NCBI GenBank assembly: GCA_902475285.1
Contig: CABRZA010000001.1
Span: 1-48,423 of the forward strand
From: an uncultured Porphyromonadaceae bacterium
GTDB lineage: Bacteria; Bacteroidota; Bacteroidia; Bacteroidales; Muribaculaceae
Direction: 5' to 3'
DNA length: 48,423 nucleotides
A program made the translations under genes and the position numbers. Positions 35,401 through 41,700 of this stretch are shown in pieces (the stretch's first letter is position 1; the number at the start of each line of letters is the position of its first letter). The notes under the pieces are model-generated. The model ran no database searches. It saw nothing but the letters and a program-made list of their open reading frames with translations, and was not told the DNA's origin.

Positions 35401-35828
35401 ACCTCCTCCGTTATGCCGACGACGGCATTGCCTCATTCTCCATACCCGTCAACGGCCTCTCATTCGGCCGCCACACCCTCGAGCTCTCCCTGGCAAACAA
35501 TGCCGGCCTCGCCGACTCCCGCTCCATCACATTCATAGCCGGAACGGAGAGCCTGGCCGCACTCATGACCGTCGAAGGCGAAACGGCCGCGCGATCCGAA
35601 GTAGTACTCGACATCGACCGCCCCGACACCCGCGCCATGCTTATGATAACCGACGCCGACGGAAACACCGTATTCTCTCGCAACGACGTCGCCTTCCCAT
35701 TCTCATGGAACCTCTGCGGCAACAACGGCAAGCCCGTACCCGACGGCCACTACCGCGCATGGGCAATTCTCGACAACGACGTGGCACGCGGCGCGTCGAA
35801 CAAGGTTGAATTCGTCGTCATAAAATGA
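32439..35828 (+). CDS. C25 gingipain/PorU-like protein, copy 2
   Basis: This 1129-aa paralogue of the product at 27710-31144 has the same plan. It has a signal peptide (SLLLTVGIISPLLSWA), a PorU-like N-terminus (LADGLWVKVEIDESGIYEIS, VYGYGGMM, DDMPLAP), a C25 peptidase domain with His654 in FFHYTGHSTSAAT and Cys687 in GIFSSCDTYPLDRE, and a C-terminal Ig/FlgD-like segment. The His-Cys spacing (33 residues) equals that of copy 1. One of the two may be the true T9SS sortase PorU, and this copy matches the PorU N-terminus well. The next gene overlaps its stop (ATGA). Confidence 0.8.
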   Translation: MSNILRSLLLTVGIISPLLSWAYPASYYTPLSALADGLWVKVEIDESGIYEISYDQLREWGFSDPAKVNVYGYGGMMANEHTFPSDMPDDMPLAPAIHTPDGRVIFYADGAFRATIDRPTTANPQRLRFARNPYTDAVTYFLSDVKVAPQPLTPVPFKAETDGKAIRNWSYAYDRAENDVQNVCEAGYMYHDRKMAAGDAVEYELSIRDFGWNNSTDPRAYVRYDAYINSPNRHNLSVAVEGDVTVDIARNDATPSNATPTRNYVEAAANSYISLKETADHSLQDVSFKLSIGLPASFDGSYMAVDRAYVFYPRINRMHSDESELMMMMAKRDFINQNFTIENTGDDLVIWNVTKPLNVLSYEYVYSPETRTATACYGAQYRDSQQRFVAFNLSTPHRKPRYAGTLPNQNLHGHDTPDILIVSTASLLDGAEELADIHRAQGLDVVVASQDEIFNEFAVGTRTPAAVHRMAKMFYDREPGRLRHIVLYGNCTWDIRFIQHERSDALISLVAENYEQARDVAASFVCDLYFGMLADDYDHSYIWKMPAQVSVGRMPVTSLSVASIVNDKVRRYLASPPPVASALRIIKYSDDGDNGQHFANSELVGDALLENPLYTVFRGDVLLYPHHQARFPGAEKIIDNTLTRGAGFFHYTGHSTSAATTAENVWSSNRSKNLEFDYPSFGIFSSCDTYPLDREANSMVQLMVSQPRGGMIGMIGACRSVYLEHNQSLSMGISHLYAHAEPGMTGADILRVARNNMIADPATFSAGLGYNTLCYNYCGDPAVPLSLPTFGIDFDYPAGETAPVAGKSHKLTGKVTDDSGNTVTYFNGQALVEIFDAPTERTTILRDSNDGKEPTTVSCDENLLAEFPVRIVDGIIDADIVMPQPQIEGKPFRIVVSALDDASRVGAAGVIRGNSVTVDDTPASQMPPRIIDFAITPDSYIGEYTRANIEVTATIDPSESGLSVATGGIRSNIVLVLDGKTRFLQTRNLLRYADDGIASFSIPVNGLSFGRHTLELSLANNAGLADSRSITFIAGTESLAALMTVEGETAARSEVVLDIDRPDTRAMLMITDADGNTVFSRNDVAFPFSWNLCGNNGKPVPDGHYRAWAILDNDVARGASNKVEFVVIK

Positions 35829-37303
35829 TTCTTATGCTACGCCATACCATCCTCACCATCGCCCTTGCCTGCGGCGCGTCGGCATGGGCTCTTGAAATCA
35901 CATCAGCTCCCGGCACCATCGCCGCACTCGTCGGCGCCGATGCCGAAAAGGCCACAGAGCTCACCGTCAAAGGCGCCGTCGACGCTTCCGACCTCTTCTT
36001 CATCGCCGACGAAATGCCCGCGCTCACACGCCTCGACCTCGGCGATGCCGTCATTGTGGCTTATCGGGGCAAAGCCCTGAAAGGCTGCGAAACCTACGCC
36101 GCCGCCACTGTGCCCGCACTGTGCTTCGCCGGAAGCCGCATCGCCGACGTTGTGTTCCCCCGACAGGAAGGCCTCGTCATCGACGACGGCGCTTTCGCCT
36201 CCTCGGCCCTCGCTGCCGTCGCAATCAGCTCCTCGAAGGCAACCCTCGGCGAAGGTGCCTTCGCCGCATGTCAGGCACTCGTATCGGCGGCCGTTGCTCC
36301 TTCGGCGAAGTTCGAAGGCTACGTCTTCCGCGACTGCAAGGCTCTCGAAAGCGTCGAGTTGCACGGCGGCAATGCCCTCGGAGCCTACGACTTCGCCGGC
36401 TGCTCGGCGCTCGTCGCCGTCGGCGGCACGGTCAACCTCACCGTCATACCCGAAGCTTGCTTCCAGAACTGCTCCTCACTCGCCGACTTCGAGTTCAGCG
36501 ACAAGCTCTCCGCCATAGGCCCGCGAGCATTCCAGAACACAGCACTCGCGTCGGCGCGCATATCCTCGCCACTCAAAAGCGTCGGGGCATGGGCTTTCGC
36601 CGGATGCGCCGACCTCGTCGACGTCGAGCTGCCGGCTTCTGTCGCCACCCTCGGCGAAGGGGCTTTCTTCGAGTGCCCCGAACTCACGCACTTCACCGTG
36701 CCCGCTGCATGCACCGAAGTATCCGCATATCTTCATAAGGACAACGCCGCACTCGCCACTCTCGACATCCCCGCAGGCACGGCAGCAATAGGCCAATACG
36801 CACTCAAAGGCGCAGGCGTCGACTCCCTCATCCTCCCGGCATCGCTGGCTTCGATAGGCACCGGAGCAATGGCCGACGCATCGAAGCTTTCCGGCATCAA
36901 CGCACGCGAGCTCCGCGCAGTTCCCGCTCTCGGCAACGACGTGTGGGAAGGCGTCGACCAGAAGCTCGTCACACTCAACGTCGACCAACAGCTCCTCGAC
37001 GAATTCCGCAACGCACCGCAGTGGCAGGAGTTCGACATACAGTCGATTGAAACCGGCATCGTCGACGCCCCCCTTGCATCAGGCATCGTCGTGCGAGGAG
37101 CATACACCGCCCGCGCTCTCATGATTAAGACCGGCGGCGACATCCTCGACCGCGTCGAAGTGTTCGACCTCGACGGCCGTCTTCTCCTCTCCGAGGCTGT
37201 AGGCGCCGACAGCGCCGTCTTCGAGCCCTTCCACGCCGACATCGTCCTGGTGCGCTGCTACCTCGAAGGCAACGTCGCAACTCTCAAACTCGCCAGACTG
37301 TAA
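35825..37303 (+). CDS. BspA-like leucine-rich-repeat secreted protein
   Basis: The protein is 492 aa. A signal peptide (LRHTILTIALACGASAWA) is followed by about twelve LRR_5/BspA-type repeats. Each resembles an L-x-x-V-x-L-P/S...IG-x-x-A-F unit, for example LKSVGAWAFAGCADLVDVELPASVATLGEGAF. Such proteins mediate adhesion or surface binding. The last ~80 residues (VVRGAYTARALMIKTGG ... VEVFDLDGRLLLSEAV ... LARL) look like a T9SS-type C-terminal sorting domain, which would make it a cargo of the secretion system its neighbours suggest. It overlaps copy 2 by 4 nt and abuts trmB directly. Confidence 0.75.
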   Translation: MILMLRHTILTIALACGASAWALEITSAPGTIAALVGADAEKATELTVKGAVDASDLFFIADEMPALTRLDLGDAVIVAYRGKALKGCETYAAATVPALCFAGSRIADVVFPRQEGLVIDDGAFASSALAAVAISSSKATLGEGAFAACQALVSAAVAPSAKFEGYVFRDCKALESVELHGGNALGAYDFAGCSALVAVGGTVNLTVIPEACFQNCSSLADFEFSDKLSAIGPRAFQNTALASARISSPLKSVGAWAFAGCADLVDVELPASVATLGEGAFFECPELTHFTVPAACTEVSAYLHKDNAALATLDIPAGTAAIGQYALKGAGVDSLILPASLASIGTGAMADASKLSGINARELRAVPALGNDVWEGVDQKLVTLNVDQQLLDEFRNAPQWQEFDIQSIETGIVDAPLASGIVVRGAYTARALMIKTGGDILDRVEVFDLDGRLLLSEAVGADSAVFEPFHADIVLVRCYLEGNVATLKLARL

Positions 37304-38089
37304 ATGGGCAAGAACAAACTCAAAAAGTTCGCCGACCTCGAACAGAACCCCCTCGTCCTCCAATATCCCTTCGGACCCCTCTCCGCCGAGCCTTTCGCGC
37401 TCCGCGGCCGCTGGGGCGCCGACTTTTTCGGCAACGACCTCCCAATCGTCCTCGAGCTCGGTTGCGGCAAGGGTGAATATACCGTGGGCATGGCGCGCGC
37501 CGACGCCTCGCGCAATTTCATCGGCATCGACATAAAGGGCGCCAGAATATGGACCGGCGCTACAGCCGCCCTACGTGCGGGCATGACCAACGTGGCCTTC
37601 CTCCGCACATCCATCGAGCTCCTCGAACGCTTCTTCGCACCGGGAGAAGTGGCCGAGATATGGATTACCTTCCCCGACCCGCAGATGAAGAAGGCCTCCA
37701 AGCGCCTAACGGGAACCCGCATGATGGGCGTATACTCGCACGTCATGGCTCCCGGCGGACGAATACATCTCAAAACCGACAGCCCCTTCCTCTACGCCTA
37801 CACCCGACTCATGGCCCTCCGAAACGGCCTCGATGTCGGCCTCGACATACCCGACGTGCACGGCTCCGACGAAGGCCCCGAATACCTCCGCGACATCCGC
37901 ACACACTACGAGCAGCAGTGGCTCGACCGTGGCCTCACAATAAAATACCTCTCATTCACCGTCCCCGCGACCGACGCCCTTCTGGCCGAACCGCCTGAAG
38001 CCGCCGAACTTGAGCCCGACACTTATCGTTCTTATTCGAGAGGCTACATTCAGATGCCCCAACTCATAGCCGACAAAGACACAGAATAA
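37304..38089 (+). CDS. trmB: tRNA (guanine-N7-)-methyltransferase
   Basis: The protein is 261 aa. It methylates G46 of tRNA using S-adenosylmethionine. The SAM-binding motif is LELGCGKGEYT, followed by NFIGIDIKGARIW, and the TrmB-specific ITFPDPQMKKASKRLTGTRM segment. The ATG follows the LRR gene stop with no gap (TAA-ATG). A C-terminal extension of ~30 residues (EPPEAAELEPDTYRS...) matches the longer Bacteroidota forms. Confidence 0.94.
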   Translation: MGKNKLKKFADLEQNPLVLQYPFGPLSAEPFALRGRWGADFFGNDLPIVLELGCGKGEYTVGMARADASRNFIGIDIKGARIWTGATAALRAGMTNVAFLRTSIELLERFFAPGEVAEIWITFPDPQMKKASKRLTGTRMMGVYSHVMAPGGRIHLKTDSPFLYAYTRLMALRNGLDVGLDIPDVHGSDEGPEYLRDIRTHYEQQWLDRGLTIKYLSFTVPATDALLAEPPEAAELEPDTYRSYSRGYIQMPQLIADKDTE

Positions 38090-38090
38090 T

Positions 38091-39194
38091 ATGGAAACAC
38101 TATACCCCCGCCTTATCACCGACGCCCTCGCCACTGTCCGCTACCCGGGCAAGCAGCAGTCGATCGTCGACCTCGACATGGTGGCCGACGACATCCGCAT
38201 CGACGGAAACAAGGTGAGCTTCACAATAGTCTTCGACAAACCCACCGACCCCTTCCGAGCATCAGTCGCCAAGGCCGCAGCCGCGGCAGTACGCCTCGCC
38301 GCTCCCGACGCCGACGTAACCGTCAACACAGCCTTCCGCAACGGAACCGAAGCCGCGCCCAAGCCCCCGGTCCTCCCCGGTGTCGACAACATCGTGGCCG
38401 TATCCTCCGGCAAGGGCGGCGTGGGCAAGAGCACAGTGGCGGCCAACCTCGCCGTGGCCCTCGCCGCCGACGGATTCCGCGTTGGCCTCCTCGACGCCGA
38501 CATCTACGGGCCGTCCATACCAAAGATGTTCGGTCTCGAAGGCACCGAGCTATACATGCGTGAGGTCGACGGACGCAATCTCATCATCCCCGCCGAGCGA
38601 TACGGCGTAAAGGTTCTCTCCATAGGTTTCCTCATCGACCCCGAAAGCGCGGCAGTATGGCGCGGCGCAATGGCATCCAACGCCCTCAAACAGCTCATCG
38701 AGCAGGCCGACTGGGGCGACCTCGACTATTTCCTCATCGACATGCCCCCCGGCACCAGCGACATTCACCTCACCCTCGTGCAGACCCTCGGACTCACCGG
38801 CGCCCTCGTGGTGACAACGCCACAGAAGGTGGCCCTCGCCGACGCGCAAAAAGGCATCGCCATGTTCCGCGACGAGCGCATCAACGTGCCCGTCCTCGGC
38901 ATCGTCGACAACATGGCATGGTTCACCCCAGAGTTGCACCCAACCGAGCGCTACTACCTCTTCGGCGACGACGCCAACGTCGACGCCCTTGCCGAGCACT
39001 ACCATGTGCCCGTGCTCGCCCGAATTCCACTCGTGGCAGGTATAGGCGACCACTCCGACGCAGGCTCGCCCATAGCCCTCGAAGAAACAATGTCGGCTCA
39101 GGCTTTCGCTCACCTCGCCCACGAGGTGAGCGCCGCCGTCGACGAGCGCAACAGCCAGCTCCCGCCAACGCAGAAGGTCGAAGTAAAGCATTGA
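38091..39194 (+). CDS. mrp: Mrp/ApbC-family iron-sulfur carrier ATPase
   Basis: The protein is 367 aa. An N-terminal MIP18/DUF59 domain (1-85) precedes a P-loop NTPase with SSGKGGVGKSTVAANLAVALA and LLDADIYGPSIPKMFG. It is expected to carry and transfer Fe-S clusters in the cytoplasm. The CxxC motif that ligates the cluster in many Mrp/ApbC proteins is absent: after NMAW the sequence reads FTPELHPTERYY. This seems common in Bacteroidales homologues, so cluster binding may differ. It starts 1 nt after the trmB stop. Confidence 0.93.
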   Translation: METLYPRLITDALATVRYPGKQQSIVDLDMVADDIRIDGNKVSFTIVFDKPTDPFRASVAKAAAAAVRLAAPDADVTVNTAFRNGTEAAPKPPVLPGVDNIVAVSSGKGGVGKSTVAANLAVALAADGFRVGLLDADIYGPSIPKMFGLEGTELYMREVDGRNLIIPAERYGVKVLSIGFLIDPESAAVWRGAMASNALKQLIEQADWGDLDYFLIDMPPGTSDIHLTLVQTLGLTGALVVTTPQKVALADAQKGIAMFRDERINVPVLGIVDNMAWFTPELHPTERYYLFGDDANVDALAEHYHVPVLARIPLVAGIGDHSDAGSPIALEETMSAQAFAHLAHEVSAAVDERNSQLPPTQKVEVKH

Positions 39195-39199
39195 CACTC

Positions 39200-39652
39200 A
39201 TGGCAGAATCAAAGCGATACATCCTATTAGTCCACGGGCCAAACCTAAACCTCCTCGGCACTCGCCAGCCCGAAATATACGGCACCGAAACCCTCGACGA
39301 CATCAACCGAAACATCGTCCTCCAAAGCTCCGACGCATGCGAGTACCTCACCGTGCAGCACAATGCCGAGGGCGACATAATCGACGCCATACACAAGGCC
39401 GGTACCGACGCAAACTGCGTCGGCATAGTCCTCAACGCCGGGGCATACACCCATTATTCCTACGCCATCGCCGACGCCATTGCCTCGGTCGACAAACCCG
39501 TCATTGAAGTGCACCTCTCCAACGTCTTCGCCCGCGACGAGCAGTTCCGTTCCACTTCGGTAATAGCCCCCGTCTGCGTAGGCTCGCTCGCCGGCTTCGG
39601 CTGGCCCGGCTACGTAATGGCCGCCAAATTCCTCGAAGCCAACTACATGTAG
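39200..39652 (+). CDS. aroQ: 3-dehydroquinate dehydratase, type II
   Basis: The protein is 150 aa from the ATG at 39200. It dehydrates 3-dehydroquinate to 3-dehydroshikimate in the shikimate pathway, feeding the aromatic operon at the end of the window. The motifs are HGPNLNLLGTRQPEIYG (active-site Tyr), LNAGAYTHYSYAIADAI and IEVHLSNVFARDEQFRSTSVIAPVCVG (catalytic His). The canonical NIHAREEFR reads NVFARDEQFR here. A long upstream in-frame extension through mrp is rejected. Confidence 0.95.
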   Translation: MAESKRYILLVHGPNLNLLGTRQPEIYGTETLDDINRNIVLQSSDACEYLTVQHNAEGDIIDAIHKAGTDANCVGIVLNAGAYTHYSYAIADAIASVDKPVIEVHLSNVFARDEQFRSTSVIAPVCVGSLAGFGWPGYVMAAKFLEANYM

Positions 39653-39654
39653 TC

Positions 39655-40680
39655 ATGGAAGAGCAGAAGAAAACACTCCTCGTCGTCGGCGCCGGCGGTT
39701 TCATCGGCGGCTTCATTTGCGCCGAGGGCCTCCGCCGCGACTTCGACGTCTGGGCAGGCGTACGCGCCTCGACTTCCCGGCGTTATCTCGCCGACGAACG
39801 CCTGCACATCGTCGACTTCGACTACGACGACCCCGTCGAACTCCGCCGTCAGCTCGCCGACGCCGCTCCGTTGGGTGGCTGGGACTGGATAATATACAAC
39901 CTCGGTGCCACGAAGTGCCTCAATTTCGGCGACTTCAACCGAATCAACTACGAGTACCTTCGAAACTTCGTCACCGCTCTCGAGCGCGGCAACCTCATGC
40001 CCCGCCGCTTCCTCTACATGAGCTCCCTCAGCGCACTAGGCGAAGCCGACGAGAAAGACTACTCACCCATCACCCCCGACACCCCCGCGCGACCCAACAC
40101 ACGCTACGGCCTGTCCAAAATCAAGGCCGAGACATTCCTCTCCACACGCCCCGACGTCCCCTGGACAATCTTCCGAGCGACAGGCGTCTACGGCCCACAC
40201 GAGCGCGACTATCTCATGATGATTCAGTGCATCGACCGCCACTTCGACTTCGGCGTCGGCTTCCGCCGACAGATGCTCACATTCATCTACGTCGACGACC
40301 TCGTCGGCGCAATGTTCGACGCCCTCGCCGCCGACCGTACACTCCACCGCCGATACATCATCAGCGAGCCCAGGGCATATTCCCAGACAGAGTTCCGCCG
40401 CATCGTCGCCAAGGCCCTCGGACGCAAGGCAGTCGTGCCCGTGCGCTTGCCTCTGTGGGCCGCATATGTGGCCAGCTGCGCCGCCGAGATGTGGAGCCAC
40501 ATAAGCCTCAAACCATCCACGCTCAACCGCGACAAGTTCCGAATCATGCGCCAGCGCAACTGGAACTGCTCCGTGCAGGAAGCCGTCGACGACTTCGGCT
40601 TCCACGCCGACTTCCCCCTCGAGCGCGGCATCGAGGAGACCGTCAAGGCATACCTCGCCGAGAAAAACAAGAAAAAATGA
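39655..40680 (+). CDS. NAD-dependent epimerase/dehydratase family protein
   Basis: This 341-aa extended short-chain dehydrogenase has the NAD-binding GAGGFIGGF motif at the N-terminus and the catalytic YGLSK (Y-x3-K) in ARPNTRYGLSKIKAETF. SSLSALGEAD lies at the catalytic Ser position. Extended SDRs of this kind act on nucleotide sugars, steroids or other substrates. The precise substrate cannot be read from sequence. It starts 2 nt after aroQ and its stop overlaps the next gene (ATGA). Confidence 0.85.
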   Translation: MEEQKKTLLVVGAGGFIGGFICAEGLRRDFDVWAGVRASTSRRYLADERLHIVDFDYDDPVELRRQLADAAPLGGWDWIIYNLGATKCLNFGDFNRINYEYLRNFVTALERGNLMPRRFLYMSSLSALGEADEKDYSPITPDTPARPNTRYGLSKIKAETFLSTRPDVPWTIFRATGVYGPHERDYLMMIQCIDRHFDFGVGFRRQMLTFIYVDDLVGAMFDALAADRTLHRRYIISEPRAYSQTEFRRIVAKALGRKAVVPVRLPLWAAYVASCAAEMWSHISLKPSTLNRDKFRIMRQRNWNCSVQEAVDDFGFHADFPLERGIEETVKAYLAEKNKKK

Positions 40681-40961
40681 CCGACGACGACATCCCCCGC
40701 CAGTCAGTCCCCGCATGGCTCGTCGTCCTGCTGGTGCTCATCTGCGTGCCCATCGCCGCCATGCCCTGGCTCATAAGCGACTTCCCGCCCATCCCCGAGG
40801 CACGCTTGCTCCTCACCGGCTACCCCGCGGCCATTGTCCTCGGCTCCGTATGCGCCGCCCTATGCTGGCGCCGCCGACGCCCCGAGCTCACATGGATTCT
40901 CGTCGCCGTAATAATACTCATGCACCTCGCCATGTGGCTCACCACTGCTACCTGGATATGA
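40677..40961 (+). CDS. Small membrane protein
   Basis: The protein is 94 aa. A short hydrophilic N-terminus (TDDDIPRQS) is followed by three predicted transmembrane helices (about 12-30, 45-62 and 70-90), with an Arg-rich loop (WRRRRPE) on the presumed cytoplasmic side. No family is recognised. Overlaps of 4 nt with both neighbours (ATGA at each end) show it is a genuine, translationally coupled gene. Longer readings starting inside the epimerase gene are rejected. Confidence 0.75.
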   Translation: MTDDDIPRQSVPAWLVVLLVLICVPIAAMPWLISDFPPIPEARLLLTGYPAAIVLGSVCAALCWRRRRPELTWILVAVIILMHLAMWLTTATWI

Positions 40962-41590
40962 TTTCCGAAGACGACTACATCGACGCACACATCGACGCCG
41001 AACCTCCAGCCCTCCGCGCCCTCCGACGCCGAACGCACCTCGAGCGGCTATACCCCCGCATGTGCACCGACCACGCCCAGGGCCGCCTCCTCGTTATGCT
41101 CGCGCAGCTCATCGCCCCACGGCGCATTCTCGAACTCGGCACCTTCACCGGCTATTCCACACTCTGCCTCGCCGAAGGCATGCCCGAAGGCTGCCGCATC
41201 GACACCGTCGAAATCGATGACGTCTATGCCGACGACCTCCGACGCACACTCGCCGATTCGCCTCGCGGTGCCGACATAACCATCCACATAGGCGACGCCG
41301 AGGCCCTCCTCCCCGACCTCCTCGCCCGCAACGCATACGACCTCGTCTTCATCGACGCCAACAAGCGCCGCTACCCCGAATACCTCGACCTCATCCGCCC
41401 CGCGCTTGCGCCCGGCTCCTACATCCTCGCCGACAACACCCTTTGGGCCGACAAAGTGTGCGACCCCGAAGCCACCGATCCCCAGACCCTCGGCATTCGC
41501 CGATTCAACGACCTCGTCGCCGCCGACCCCACCCTCTCCGTCGTAATAATCCCCGTCCGCGACGGCCTCACCCTCATCAGAGTTCTCTGA
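40958..41590 (+). CDS. SAM-dependent O-methyltransferase, class I
   Basis: The protein is 210 aa from the ATG at 40958. It resembles the catechol/caffeoyl-CoA O-methyltransferase-like group: ILELGTFTGYSTLCLAEGMP (SAM site), DTVEIDDVY, IHIGDAEALLPDLLA, YDLVFIDANKRRYPEYLD (metal-binding Asp) and ILADNTLWADKV. The natural substrate in gut Bacteroidota is unknown. The last codons (ATC AGA GTT CTC TGA) are part of a short repeat also found in the parC 3' end. Confidence 0.88.
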   Translation: MISEDDYIDAHIDAEPPALRALRRRTHLERLYPRMCTDHAQGRLLVMLAQLIAPRRILELGTFTGYSTLCLAEGMPEGCRIDTVEIDDVYADDLRRTLADSPRGADITIHIGDAEALLPDLLARNAYDLVFIDANKRRYPEYLDLIRPALAPGSYILADNTLWADKVCDPEATDPQTLGIRRFNDLVAADPTLSVVIIPVRDGLTLIRVL

Positions 41591-41596
41591 GCTCTC
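41577..41596. repeat. GAGAACTC-type short repeat at a gene 3' end
   Basis: On the minus strand, 41596-41577 reads GAGAGCTCAGAGAACTCTGA. It matches 18 of 20 bases of GAGAGCTTCGAGAACTCTGA at 2803-2822 in the parC tail. It straddles the stop codon of the O-methyltransferase gene. Confidence 0.65.
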
Positions 41597-41617
41597 CGAC
41601 TGCTCTCCCTTTCCGCC

Positions 41618-41658
41618 TGCCAAAATGGCACTTTTCGATAGTTGGCACTTTTTTTGCA
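41618..41658 (+). promoter_or_regulatory. Sigma-54-type promoter of htpG with upstream inverted repeat
   Basis: TGGCAC (41643-41648), five T and TTGCA (41654-41658) match the -24/-12 consensus, with GG and GC exactly 12 nt apart. The predicted start near 41669 leaves a ~32-nt AT-rich leader to the ATG at 41701. A perfect inverted repeat TGCCA-AAA-TGGCA at 41618-41630 lies just upstream and could bind a regulator. Confidence 0.65.
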
Positions 41659-41700
41659 TATAATTGTTATACTCACAGAAACATAAAAAATACAACATAT

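Noticed and set aside
41443..41700. N-terminal extension of HtpG
   Set aside because: The extension runs through the O-methyltransferase gene in another frame and through the sigma-54 promoter. HtpG begins at MQKGSIGVTTENIF.
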